Source of the DNA: Sphingopyxis sp. LK2115
Lineage (GTDB): Bacteria; Pseudomonadota; Alphaproteobacteria; Sphingomonadales; Sphingomonadaceae
Assembly (NCBI RefSeq): GCF_014595975.1
Contig: NZ_JABWGQ010000015.1
Coordinates: 1 to 64,000, forward strand
DNA length: 64,000 bases
Direction of reading: 5' to 3'
Made by a program: the position numbers and the translations under genes. Each line of letters starts with the position of its first letter. The stretch's first letter is position 1. Under the pieces are notes generated by a model. It was not told the origin of the DNA, did not search any database, and saw only the letters and a program-made list of their open reading frames with translations. Below are positions 35,301-44,103 of this stretch, one piece after another.

Positions 35301-35804
35301 CAATTCCTTCGCAACCGTATTGTCGACGAACCATGACAGTTGCTCCAACGTCATGTCGGTCGCCTCGACGGCGAAATAGGTGATCGGGCCGCCGGCGATG
35401 TCAACGCGGACAACCTGCGGTTCCAGGATGCCGTCGGGCAGGTCGCTGCGGATCTGCGAGATCGCCTGATTGACATCGTTATAGGCGCGGTCGATCGGCG
35501 TGCCGATCGCAAACTGCACCATCGTCCGGCTGCTGCCTTCGCTGACATAGGAAGACATTTCGTCGACGCCGCTCACGCCGCGAACCGCCGCCTCGACGCG
35601 CTGCGTGACCTGCGTTTCCAGCTCGGTCGGCGCCGCACCGGGTTGGCTGACGATCACCTGCACCGCCGGGAACTCGACGTCGGGATTGTCGTTGACGTCC
35701 ATCCGGTTGAAGCTGACGAGCCCCGCAAGCAACAACAGCACGAACAGCACGATCGGCGGCACCGGATTGCGGATGCACCAAGCGGAAATGTTGCGGAAAC
35801 TCAT
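32388..35804 (-). CDS. RND-family efflux permease with extra membrane insert
   Basis: 1138 aa proton-driven inner-membrane pump of the HAE/AcrB type. N-terminal IRNPVPPIVLFVLLLLAGLVSF is helix 1; the porter domain has QPGAAPTELETQVTQ. The helix-4 proton relay GVLVDDAIVEIEN has the two Asp residues at 402-403, and AKNSILLVDFAIEE lies in the second half. It is about 90 residues longer than AcrB. The surplus is residues about 520-612, with two added hydrophobic stretches (FLVPAIVAGLVVIGLTF and LSAIAAFLVASLLMVLGGALAYAL) before the second porter half. It is cotranscribed with the adaptor gene 41 bp upstream. The substrate is unknown, and no outer-membrane TolC gene is near. Confidence 0.93.
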   Translation of the reverse strand: MSFRNISAWCIRNPVPPIVLFVLLLLAGLVSFNRMDVNDNPDVEFPAVQVIVSQPGAAPTELETQVTQRVEAAVRGVSGVDEMSSYVSEGSSRTMVQFAIGTPIDRAYNDVNQAISQIRSDLPDGILEPQVVRVDIAGGPITYFAVEATDMTLEQLSWFVDNTVAKELLSIPGMSQVRRSGGVDREIRVILDPARMQSYGLTASQVNQQLRQVNVNAAGGRTEIAGSEQAVRVLGNAGSAFQLGETRISIGNGRTIRLADVAKVTDGYAEQRNLAKINGRQVLSFSIEKAKGASDVTVHDETMKKLEQIKKANPKVDFTILFTRTEYTKEQYRSSMLAMIEGAVLAVVVVFLFLRDWRATLISALAIPLSAIPTFWFMEMMGFSLNGLSLLALSLVAGVLVDDAIVEIENIVRHMRMGKTAYQASIDAADEIGLAVVATTMSIVAVFLPVALMPGVSGQFFIQFGMTVVFAVLMSLAVARMITPMIAAYFLSAQGEQDHANGPWIDRYERLLAFTLDSSKQKVVKARYAVFATRLIYFLVPAIVAGLVVIGLTFQYFQPVPVGQDAPNPALHFLLMTPLSAIAAFLVASLLMVLGGALAYALGMRDFAFTNWAKFMLQRAYARLFDHRVWIVGIGVAAFISSLVLFGILPQQFQPTTNSDYSQIRYELPPGSTLAQSETIADRINAILRDDPVVENAFYDVEVGSGNAFLTLKKDRPISSVEWERSLQPQMAAIPDARVSFQSQSGGFSGRDITFIIGGDDPVALERHARRIVREMEGLKELRAPRIEGDIPRPEIIVTPRLDLAAELGVTTAALSQTIRIATIGDIDQNAAKFSLSDRQIPIRVLLSEDSRRTLATIENLPVPTSRGTTVPLKSVATIGFGAGPTELRRYNQTRRIVIGADLAPGLVTGDAQKKIDALPSIKNMPQGIRKVVQGDAKWQAEMLTNFMVAVVSGLLLVFATLVLLYRRFLSPLVNMSSLLLAPLGGLLGLLVTGMEVSMPVFIGLLMLLGIVAKNSILLVDFAIEEMDKGIGKTAALIDAGRKRAQPIVMTTVAMVAGMIPTAISLSGDGAWRAPMGVVVIGGLILSTVLTLLIVPAGFSLADSIEKRLGRFFSRNLLTYKPGDDTRPHGAASPEPAE

Positions 35805-35845
35805 AACTCAGGCGCCCTTGTGCGAATGCGATACCAGCGAGCGAA

Positions 35846-37039
35846 TTACTGCGGCGTTTTCTGCAACACGGGCTTGACCGTGTCACCGACGTTCAGGAAC
35901 GCGCCGGCGAGCGTCACCACCCGTTCGTTGCCTGTCAGCCCCGACGCGATCGACACGCCCGCGTCGCTGACCGTGCCGACCTTGACCGGCCTGCGCTCGA
36001 TCTTGTTGTCCTTGCCGACGATCAGCACATAATTGCCTTCGGGCCCGCTCTGAACCGCGCTTTCGGGCAATAACGGCGCCTCGGCCGTGCCTGCGATCAA
36101 CCGCGCATCGGCAAAGCCGCCCGGCCGCAGCACCGACGAATAGGGAATTGCGATACGCACCGTGCCCTGGCGCGTGTCCATGTCGATGACCGGCGACACC
36201 TGCCACACCTGGCCCGGAATCTCGACATCCGTGCCGACCGGCGTCACCGTCGCGCGTGTGCCGACGCGCACGCGCGCCAGATCGGCTTCGGCCATCTGGG
36301 CCAGCATTTCCATTTCGCCGCCACGCGCCATGCGGAACAGCACCCCGCTGCCCGCGCCGACGATCTGGCCCGGTTCGACCTGCCGCGTCAGCACCAGCCC
36401 CGCGGCAGGGGCGACGATGTTGAGCCGCGCATTGCGCGCCGTGGCTTCGGCATATTGCGCCTGCGCTACGCGGACGCGCGCGTTGGCGGCATCGCGCGTC
36501 GCGCGTTTGCGATCCATGTCGGCCTTGGAAATGAAACCGCGCGACACCAGCGCTTCGGCGCGCTCCAGTTCAGCCTGCGCCAGATTGGCATCGGCCTGCG
36601 CGACACGAATCTGCGCCGCGAGGCTCGCCGCCTGCTGCGACTGCACCGACCGGTCGATCACCGCGAGCGTCTGACCCGCGCCGACCCACTGGCCGGGCTC
36701 GACAAGCACGCGCTCGACCTGCCCCCCCTCGCCCGCAACGCCGACCGGCATTTCACGCCGCGCCGCGATCGTGCCGTTGGCGGCGATCGCCGCTTCGACC
36801 GACACGCGACCGGGAATGACCACCGTAACACTCGGCACCGCGGCCGCTTCGCCGCCACCGGCATCGGCGGCGCCCTTGCCGCTCGAAAAGGCATAATAGG
36901 CCGCCGCCAGGGCCAGCACGATGAGCACGACGGCGACGATCAGCCGGGTGCGCTTGCGCCGGCTGTCGTCGACCTCTTCGTAAAAGCTTTGCGTCCCCGC
37001 CAGGCTGTCCATCGAATCCACTTTCCGCTCGTAGTTCAC
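35846..37039 (-). CDS. RND efflux periplasmic adaptor (membrane fusion protein)
   Basis: 397 aa from a GTG start at 37039, chosen because GGGAGGGA lies seven bases upstream; an ATG at 37060 sits before that site. One N-terminal membrane anchor (RLIVAVVLIVLALAAAYYAF) is followed by a barrel-sandwich hybrid (AGEGGQVERVLVEPGQWVGAGQTLAVID), a helical hairpin (QAASLAAQIRVAQADANLAQAELERAEAL), LNIVAPAAGLVLTRQVEPGQIV, and beta-barrel parts. It should link the RND permease to an outer-membrane channel. It is first in the pair and has a good sigma70-like promoter upstream. Confidence 0.92.
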   Translation of the reverse strand: MNYERKVDSMDSLAGTQSFYEEVDDSRRKRTRLIVAVVLIVLALAAAYYAFSSGKGAADAGGGEAAAVPSVTVVIPGRVSVEAAIAANGTIAARREMPVGVAGEGGQVERVLVEPGQWVGAGQTLAVIDRSVQSQQAASLAAQIRVAQADANLAQAELERAEALVSRGFISKADMDRKRATRDAANARVRVAQAQYAEATARNARLNIVAPAAGLVLTRQVEPGQIVGAGSGVLFRMARGGEMEMLAQMAEADLARVRVGTRATVTPVGTDVEIPGQVWQVSPVIDMDTRQGTVRIAIPYSSVLRPGGFADARLIAGTAEAPLLPESAVQSGPEGNYVLIVGKDNKIERRPVKVGTVSDAGVSIASGLTGNERVVTLAGAFLNVGDTVKPVLQKTPQ

Positions 37040-37138
37040 GCCGAAATCCCTCCCTGGCATCACGCGGCGCCGGTGCGGTGCGCATCGGCGCGCCCGCCCC
37101 GAAAGTCCGGCATGGCAGGACCAAAACTCTGTCGAGGT

Positions 37139-37167
37139 GTATTACCTAATTAAATCACCACTTGCAA
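37139..37167 (-). promoter_or_regulatory. Sigma70-like promoter of the RND efflux operon
   Basis: On the minus strand TTGCAA (37162-37167) and TAATAC (37139-37144) are 17 bp apart. The AT-rich spacer contains the palindromic TAATTA, a possible repressor contact. The predicted transcript would start about 90 bp before the adaptor GTG. Confidence 0.6.
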
Positions 37168-37252
37168 GAGGCGATACCTCGCCGTCCCGCCCGCGCCCCG
37201 GAGGGCGGTGCATAAAGCGATCCGCCCGTGATTTCCAGTGGTTGCGCGCACG

Positions 37253-37270
37253 AAAAAGGGCGGCGCGCCC
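37253..37270 (-). terminator. Terminator-like hairpin after the first GlsB gene
   Basis: On the minus strand GGGCG-CGC-CGCCC is followed by TTTTTC. It lies 47 bp past the stop codon of the 37317-37589 gene and just before the RND promoter. Confidence 0.5.
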
Positions 37271-37316
37271 TATGGGCGGCCACCCTCTTTGGGTCCAGCC
37301 GACGATGCCGGAGCGG

Positions 37317-37589
37317 TCAGCGCACGCGCCCGCGCCGGATCAGGTTGACGACGGCAAGCAAAATGACCGCACCGATAAAAGCGGTGAGCAACGTCATCGG
37401 GTCAAAGGCGTCACCGCGCAGATGGCCGCCGCCAAGGAAGCTGCCGAACAGGAAGCGGCCGAGGATCGAACCGACGCAGCCGACGACGATATTGAGGAAG
37501 ATGCCCTGCTGGGCGTCGGTGCGCATCACGATGCTGGCCAGCCAGCCGATGATGCCGCCCATGACGATTGCGATAATCCAGGTAAGCAT
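37317..37589 (-). CDS. GlsB/YeaQ/YmgE-family stress membrane protein, copy 1
   Basis: 90 aa, three hydrophobic helices: LTWIIAIVMGGIIGWLASIVM, GIFLNIVVGCVGSILGRFLFGSFLG, and LLTAFIGAVILLAVVNLIRRG. GWLASIVMRTDAQQG is the family signature. Such transglycosylase-associated proteins rise in stress, but their role is not defined. AGGGGG lies six bases before ATG 37589. It is a close paralogue of the gene at 37711-37977, with the same GGIIGWLASIVMRTDAQQGI core. Confidence 0.9.
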   Translation of the reverse strand: MLTWIIAIVMGGIIGWLASIVMRTDAQQGIFLNIVVGCVGSILGRFLFGSFLGGGHLRGDAFDPMTLLTAFIGAVILLAVVNLIRRGRVR

Positions 37590-37667
37590 GAATAACCCCC
37601 TACTATCTGTGGTCACCCGACTGTGCAGGCACGCTGTTGGTAACCCAAATATCTGAAATCGCCTAGC

Positions 37668-37707
37668 GGAATGGCGAGCGAGCGCCGATCCGCGCGCTCG
37701 CCATTCC
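37668..37707 (-). terminator. Strong hairpin after the second GlsB gene
   Basis: GGAATGGCGAGCG (37668-37680) pairs with CGCTCGCCATTCC (37695-37707), a 13-bp perfect stem with a 14-nt loop, only a few bases past the stop codon. No T-run follows, so termination is possible but not certain; it may instead protect the mRNA end. Confidence 0.45.
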
Positions 37708-37710
37708 GGT

Positions 37711-37977
37711 TCAGCGCACGCTGCCGCGGCGAATCAGGTTGATGATGCCGAGGAGCACGATCGCGCCGATAAAGGCCCAGAGCAGCCCGATCGGGCTGAA
37801 GCTGTCGAGGCTGGCCCCCATGCCGAAAAAGCTGCCGAGAAAATTGCCGAGAAACGCCCCGACAATGCCGACAACGATATTAAGGATGATGCCCTGCTGC
37901 GCATCGGTGCGCATGACGATGCTGGCCAGCCAGCCGATGATGCCGCCGACGATCAAGGTGACGATCAAACCAACCAT
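37711..37977 (-). CDS. GlsB/YeaQ/YmgE-family stress membrane protein, copy 2
   Basis: 88 aa. VGLIVTLIVGGIIGWLASIVM, IILNIVVGIVGAFLGNFLGSFFG and LLWAFIGAIVLLGIINLIRRGSVR form three helices. The core is nearly the same as copy 1, and the tandem order on one strand suggests duplication. The start is supported by GGGAAGGGA five bases upstream. On the minus strand GGAAC-N17-CATT near 38072-38097 is one base off an EcfG promoter, so stress control is possible. Confidence 0.9.
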   Translation of the reverse strand: MVGLIVTLIVGGIIGWLASIVMRTDAQQGIILNIVVGIVGAFLGNFLGSFFGMGASLDSFSPIGLLWAFIGAIVLLGIINLIRRGSVR

Positions 37978-38929
37978 AATAATCCCTTCCCTGAACCGGC
38001 CGGACTGCCGATTGGCCCCGGCCCTTGCTGGAACGCCCCGCCGCAGCGGAGCCTCGCCTAGGCGATGCTCAAACAATGCCGAATGGATCGGAAAGGTTCC
38101 CGGCCACCCCATCGGAGGCGGCCGGGAAAGGGGGATCGGTTCCTGAACGGGAACGTCTCCGGGTCGCGGCACCACATAAGACAGCAGGATTTGACCGCGG
38201 TGTGACGCAGGTCACATGGGCGCCAATAAAGCGGGGTCGATGGGGTGGCGCCGATCAACGGCACTGTCGGCGCGTGGGCCGACGACGGCGCGGACGGCGC
38301 GCATACGAAATGGGGGCCGGCATCGCTGCCAACCCCCACTATCCGGTCCTGCCCCGTGCGCCTCGCCCGCTTCATCCCGGTCCGCCTCTCTTTCGATCGG
38401 CAGCCCGCAAAACGATCGTTGCGATGCGCGCCGGAACGATCCGGCGATGGTTTGGTCGGCCCCCTTTCGGGGGCCGGCCTCACCTGAAAAGCCCTTCATC
38501 ATCTCGTCCCGCGCTTCTGCCGAAACAGCTGCGCTTCAAAAGCGATGGACTGCCTTTCAATTGCCCGATCGGGTTCGCATCAACTCGTGGGAATCGCTGC
38601 GTTCCGTGATCGAACTATCGGTCGATTTCCTCATCGAACCAGTCCGTTCCCGTCCGGCTGGTCTTGCAACCACCCTTGATGTCCCGGCGGTCCGACGTTT
38701 CTGTCGTCCGATGATTGAAAGCTGTCACGAACGCCTTTCGACGCCAACAAAAAAGCGCCCAAACCACCGCTGAAAAGGCCCACACTTGTGGATAAGTCCG
38801 GCATTAGCAACAAGCGGATTCGGTGCAGCATTTTTGTAACAAGCATGCAGCATTTTCGGACTCGTGTTTCCCGCAGCGGCGCGCCGACTCGATCTTCGGA
38901 TCGACCGAATCACGCCGCCGAGTCGCGAC
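37978..38929. other. Long non-coding region between the GlsB and nadA genes
   Basis: About 950 bp with no supported gene; the open frames here have neither ribosome sites nor family-like products. The right half (38490-38860) is visibly richer in A and T than the surroundings. It contains a GGCCCCC/GGGGGCC hairpin (38459-38476), a perfect DnaA box, two TGCAGCATTTT copies 22 bp apart (38824-38834 and 38846-38856) and a run of GANTC sites. An untranslated RNA or an origin-like element are options. Confidence 0.5.
38787..38795 (-). promoter_or_regulatory. DnaA box (perfect TTATCCACA)
   Basis: TGTGGATAA on the plus strand is the exact complement of the bacterial DnaA consensus. A single copy lies in non-coding AT-richer DNA, 22-30 bp before the GANTC cluster. 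Confidence 0.45.

Positions 38930-38931
<2 letters not shown>
38817..38931. other. Cluster of six GANTC sites
   Basis: GANTC, the CcrM methylation target of alphaproteobacteria, occurs at 38817, 38859, 38886, 38907, 38920 and 38927, with another at 38591. Chance spacing at this base composition would be roughly one per 300 bp, so six in 115 bp is a clear excess. Confidence 0.55.
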
Positions 38932-39919
<988 letters not shown>

Positions 39920-39963
39920 GGCGTTATCCTTATCTGGCCTGGCCGTGTCGCCGCCCCTACACG

Positions 39964-39982
39964 TTGCCCCGCGGCGGGGCAA
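39964..39982. promoter_or_regulatory. Perfect GC-rich dyad upstream of nadA
   Basis: TTGCCCCGC-G-GCGGGGCAA, 9-bp arms around one base, 45 bp before the nadA start. It could be an operator or part of a hairpin in the leader. No T-run follows on either strand. Confidence 0.4.
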
Positions 39983-40143
39983 TTCGCCGTATCAGCCGGC
40001 ATGGCGTGCGGCGAGCGCGATGACGGGCGGCGTCATCGACCGTGTATAGCGTGTATAGATGGTGAGGCGGACGGCGATGACAATCGCCACGACCGTCTTT
40101 GTTCGCGGATCGTAAACGCAACCGCCGGCCAACCCGGCTTGCG

Positions 40144-42732
40144 TCACGCGACGCGGCGCGCGCGCCCTCGCGGCGGCGCGGCACGCACGCCGATCAGTTC
40201 GTCGATATCGACCGTGGCGGCGAACTGCACCCCGGTTCGGTTCTCGGCCGACCATCGCGCTTCGGCGTCGATCTGGAGTCCGGCCCCGAACTCCAGCGTG
40301 AGCTGCGTTCCCGGCGGCACGTTCCACAACCCCTCGATCAGCGCGCCACGCGGCGCGATGTTGCGCACGATCGCTTCATAACGATGGCCGCCGCTGTCGA
40401 CGTGGATCGTGCGGAAAACGGTGAGTCGCGGCGCGCGCGCACTCTTGTATCCCTGGGCCTCGACGCGCCCGCCCCCGGCGCGCAGCAGCGCCAGCACTTC
40501 GCCCAGCTGCATGGGCTGGCCATAGATATATCCCTGGACGTGGCTGCATCCGAGACTGCGGACCAGCGCGAGGTCGTCGTGCGTCTCGACTCCCTCGGCG
40601 GTTGTTTCCATATCGAGCGCGCTGGCCAGCCCCACGATCGAGGCGATGATCGCTGCGTTCATGCTGCTCTTGTCTGCCGCGCCGAGCACGAAGCTCTGGT
40701 CGATCTTGATCTTGTCGAACGGCGCCTTCTTCAAATAGCCGAGCGCCGAATAACCGGTGCCGAAATCGTCGAGCGCCAGCCGGACGCCGGTGCGTTTCAG
40801 CTTCTGGAACATCGCCAGATTTTCGGCGCTTTCGTCGAGGAAAACGCCCTCGGTAATTTCGAGCTCAAGCTGATCGGGGCGGATGCCCGCACCCGACACC
40901 GCGTTCAGAATCGTCGCGGGCAGCGCCTCATTCGCAAACTGGCGGGGAGAGACGTTCACCGCGACGCGATAGCCGGGCCCAAGCGTCGCGACCGCGGCGC
41001 AGGCGGTGCGGATGATCCATTCGCCGATCGGGATGATCAGGTTCGATTCTTCGGCGATGGGAATGAACTTTTCGGGACTGATCGTTCCCGCGGTCGCATG
41101 GCGCCAGCGGATCAGCGCCTCGAACCCCGAAATCCGTTCGCTTCCGACATCGACGATCGGCTGATAGAGCAATTGCAATTCGTCCTTGGCCAGCGCGTCG
41201 CGCAGCGCATCCTCGATTGCCTTGCGTTCGCTCGCCTGGTTGTGCATCGCGTCGGCATAAAAACGATAGACGCCGCGCCCCGCATCCTTGGCGGCGTAGA
41301 GCGCGAGGTCGGCGTTGCGCACGAGCGCCGACGCGCTCAACCCCTCGCCATCCGAAACGGCGATGCCGATTGACGAACCGATCCGCACCTGTTCGCCTTC
41401 GATTGCGAAAGGTTTGGCCAGGCTCAGGATAATCGCATTGGCGATGGCGGCGATCTTGTCGGGGTGATTGATCTGCGGCAGCACGATCTGGAACTCGTCG
41501 CCGCCAAGCCGCCCGACCTGCCCCTTGTCGCCGACGATCTGGGTCAGGCGCCCGGCGACCTGCTGCAACAACTGGTCCCCGACGGGATGCCCCAGCGTGT
41601 CGTTCACCGCCTTGAACCGGTCGAGGTCCATGAGCAGCAGCGCGCATGGCTGTGGCTGGCCGATATGGGTCCGCAGCGCACGTTCGAGCAGGTCGGTGAT
41701 GTGCCGCCGGTTGGCGAGGCCGGTGAGCGTATCATAGCGCGCGAGCTGGTTGATCTCGCGCTCCGACCGTTTCTGGTCGGTCAGGTCGGTGCCGCTGCCG
41801 CGAAATCCCTGGAAATGGCCGAGTGCATTGCTGATCGGTTGGCCCGAAATCGACCACCAGCGCTCCTCGCCGGGCACAGCCGCCTGCACCGTCAGTTCCT
41901 TGAACGGCGTACGCGACGACAGGCTGAACCCCAGGGTGCGCTCTTCGCTTTCATCGTTACCGATGCGTTTGCGGATGATGTCGGTAAAGGGTCGGCCGAT
42001 CAGCTCGCCAAGTGGTTTGCCGAGCCGCGCTGCGATCGTCGGCGAGATGTAGACCAGCTGGCCATCGCGGTCGGTTTCCCAGAACCAGCCGCGCCCGGCG
42101 CGCTCGAAATCCCGCATCAGATTGAGCGCGCGCTGCTGCTCGCTCACCGCGCGGCGCGCTGCCGCGGTCGCGCGCCGCTGGTGGCGGACATCCTCTCGCG
42201 TCATCACGATCAGCAGCGCGAGAAAGACCGCGCCCGCCAGCGCAAAGGGCCAGGACGCCGTGCCGACCGCACCGCCGAACGCCACCGACCCGGCAAAGCC
42301 GAAAAACAGCGGCCGGACAATCGAGACAGCCGAGGCAGCGACGAGCAGCGACCCGATCTGGATGGCGACGAGGCTGTCGAAATGGCGCCCGCCGTCGGGC
42401 ACCGCGATCGCCGCAAACATCGCTGCCGCATTGAACAGGGTGCCGAGCGCGACAAGCGCCGCAGAGAGCGTCGCGACCCGGCGCGCGCGCGCGGCAAGCG
42501 CGGGGGCGGGCGTGCGCATCGCCTGCCCCGTCACCGTCAATACGGTGTCGCACATCAGCCCCGCGGCCATCGTCAGCCACAGCGAAGGCCGGTCGAGAAA
42601 AGGTGCCACACCCGGCAGAACGGCAAAGGCCACAAAGGCAAGCAACCGCCCGACCAGCACATAATGCCACAAGGTCGCGACGCGCAGCAGTTGCGCGATG
42701 AATTCGGGTGAATCGAACAGCGATTCGCGCAT
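40144..42732 (-). CDS. Membrane GGDEF-EAL protein with PAS and C-terminal PilZ
   Basis: About 862 aa from ATG 42732; the frame extends to a TTG at 42780. Six or so N-terminal hydrophobic helices (residues about 20-190) form a sensor, followed by PAS (about 210-320, WFWETDRDGQLVYISP), GGDEF (410-414 in GRLGGDEFQIV), EAL (FEALIRW near 537, NVSPRQF, DDFGTGYSALGYLKK, TAEGVET) and a C-terminal PilZ-like domain (YEAIVRNIAPRGALIEG). GGDEF and EAL catalytic residues look complete; an RxxD inhibitory site is not seen. It probably makes and/or degrades cyclic-di-GMP and senses it. The signal is unknown. Confidence 0.9.
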   Translation of the reverse strand: MRESLFDSPEFIAQLLRVATLWHYVLVGRLLAFVAFAVLPGVAPFLDRPSLWLTMAAGLMCDTVLTVTGQAMRTPAPALAARARRVATLSAALVALGTLFNAAAMFAAIAVPDGGRHFDSLVAIQIGSLLVAASAVSIVRPLFFGFAGSVAFGGAVGTASWPFALAGAVFLALLIVMTREDVRHQRRATAAARRAVSEQQRALNLMRDFERAGRGWFWETDRDGQLVYISPTIAARLGKPLGELIGRPFTDIIRKRIGNDESEERTLGFSLSSRTPFKELTVQAAVPGEERWWSISGQPISNALGHFQGFRGSGTDLTDQKRSEREINQLARYDTLTGLANRRHITDLLERALRTHIGQPQPCALLLMDLDRFKAVNDTLGHPVGDQLLQQVAGRLTQIVGDKGQVGRLGGDEFQIVLPQINHPDKIAAIANAIILSLAKPFAIEGEQVRIGSSIGIAVSDGEGLSASALVRNADLALYAAKDAGRGVYRFYADAMHNQASERKAIEDALRDALAKDELQLLYQPIVDVGSERISGFEALIRWRHATAGTISPEKFIPIAEESNLIIPIGEWIIRTACAAVATLGPGYRVAVNVSPRQFANEALPATILNAVSGAGIRPDQLELEITEGVFLDESAENLAMFQKLKRTGVRLALDDFGTGYSALGYLKKAPFDKIKIDQSFVLGAADKSSMNAAIIASIVGLASALDMETTAEGVETHDDLALVRSLGCSHVQGYIYGQPMQLGEVLALLRAGGGRVEAQGYKSARAPRLTVFRTIHVDSGGHRYEAIVRNIAPRGALIEGLWNVPPGTQLTLEFGAGLQIDAEARWSAENRTGVQFAATVDIDELIGVRAAPPRGRARRVA

Positions 42733-42894
42733 CGCAAACTCGTCGCGTGACGGTCGGATGATGTTGCGCCGAACCCCCAATGCCTTGTTCTTCCCCGCTC
42801 ATTTGCCCGCGCCGATCCACTGCGCGAAAGGGGGTTACCAATATCTTACCGGCGGCGCGTCGTTCGCGCCATTGCTGTGCCAAAACGGAAAGGC

Positions 42895-42923
42895 TTGGGT
42901 TTCGCTTCGCAACTTGTTATCAT
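42895..42923 (+). promoter_or_regulatory. Possible promoter of the fatty acid desaturase gene
   Basis: TTGGGT (42895-42900) and TATCAT (42918-42923) are 17 bp apart. The predicted start of transcription is only a few bases before ATG 42936, so the mRNA could be leaderless. Confidence 0.35.
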
Positions 42924-42935
42924 GGTGTCGATCCG

Positions 42936-43967
42936 ATGCCTGCCGTTCGCCTCTTTCCGCCCGACCGCTTTTTCGACCGCGCCAGATGGTCGGAAATCAC
43001 GCGCCCGTCGTCGTGGCGCGGAATCTGGCTCGTCGCGCATGCCTGGATCGTCAGCATCGCGCTCGTCGGCCTCGCCGCCTGGTCGCAGAATCCGCTGGCC
43101 TGGGCATTTGCCGTGATCTTCGTCGGCGGGCGCCAGCTCGGCCTCGCCATATTGATGCACGACGCGGCGCACGGGGCGCTTCATCCCAACCGCAAGGTCA
43201 ACAATTTCCTCGGCCAGTGGCTGACGGGCGCTGCGGTCGGGTCGGACCTTATCGCCTATCGCACCTATCACCTCCAGCATCACAAATATACGCAGCAGCC
43301 CGAAGACCCCGACCTCGCGCTGTCGAAACCCTTTCCCACCACGCGCGCAAGCCTGTGGCGCAAGGTCGTGCGCGACCTTACCGGACAGACGTTCTTCAAA
43401 CAGCGCAGGGCGCAGTTCGGATTCGCGCTCGTCGGCCTGAAAGCGATGCTGCGCGGCGAGGCGGGCGCAACTGCCGGTGCGGGCACCAGGGCGGGGACGC
43501 CGTTCAACAAGCAGTCCGACGATGGCATGACGTCGCCGACGATCGACGTCGCGGGCGCGATGGCGGTGACGCGCGCGGTCGGCCGCTTCCTTTTCGTGCA
43601 GGCGGTGCTGCTTGGGTTGTCCCTCGCGCTGTATGGCTGGGCGCCCTATCTGCTCTGGCTGGCCGGACTGGCAACGACCTTCCAGCTTTATCTTCGCATC
43701 CGCAACATCGCCGAACATGCCTGCACGACCACCGGCAGCGACGATCCCTTCACCCACGCGCGCACCACCCGCGCGGGCTGGCTAGCGCGCGCGACGGTTG
43801 CTCCATATTGGGTGAATTATCACGCCGAACATCATCTGTTCATGGGCGTGCCCTGCTATCGGCTGCCAGAGGTTCACGCCGCGCTCGGCCGCGCGGGCAA
43901 GCATGACGCAATGACGATCGCGCCCAGCTACGCCGCGGTGCTGCGACAGGTCACCGCCGCGGGCTGA
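42936..43967 (+). CDS. Membrane fatty acid desaturase
   Basis: 343 aa di-iron membrane desaturase. The three His boxes are present: HDAAHGAL, TYHLQHHKYTQ, and YHAEHHLFMG. Hydrophobic helices such as AWIVSIALVGLAAW and LFVQAVLLGLSLALYGW place it in the inner membrane. Box 1 is HDxxH and box 3 is HxxHH, typical of the FADS-like superfamily; lipid or carotenoid substrates are both possible. No strong ribosome site precedes ATG 42936. Confidence 0.9.
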   Translation: MPAVRLFPPDRFFDRARWSEITRPSSWRGIWLVAHAWIVSIALVGLAAWSQNPLAWAFAVIFVGGRQLGLAILMHDAAHGALHPNRKVNNFLGQWLTGAAVGSDLIAYRTYHLQHHKYTQQPEDPDLALSKPFPTTRASLWRKVVRDLTGQTFFKQRRAQFGFALVGLKAMLRGEAGATAGAGTRAGTPFNKQSDDGMTSPTIDVAGAMAVTRAVGRFLFVQAVLLGLSLALYGWAPYLLWLAGLATTFQLYLRIRNIAEHACTTTGSDDPFTHARTTRAGWLARATVAPYWVNYHAEHHLFMGVPCYRLPEVHAALGRAGKHDAMTIAPSYAAVLRQVTAAG

Positions 43968-44029
43968 GCCTTTCCACCATCGTCATGGCGAGCGCGACCA
44001 GGTTGCGCCAAAGGCCGCTGCCCATATTT

Positions 44030-44056
44030 CGTCATCCGGCGAAGGCCGGGCTGACG
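44030..44056. repeat. Short REP-like dyad, CGTCATCC family
   Basis: CGTCATCCGGC and GCCGGGCTGACG flank GAAG. It lies between the converging desaturase and enoyl-CoA hydratase genes. Confidence 0.6.
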
Positions 44057-44103
44057 AGGCGCTGACGAACGGGGGCGGCGTCTCGGTCGAACCCCGATCA
44101 CGC

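Noticed and set aside
36455..37153. Plus-strand frame opposite the RND adaptor
   Set aside because: Shadow of the adaptor gene; no ribosome site and no family.
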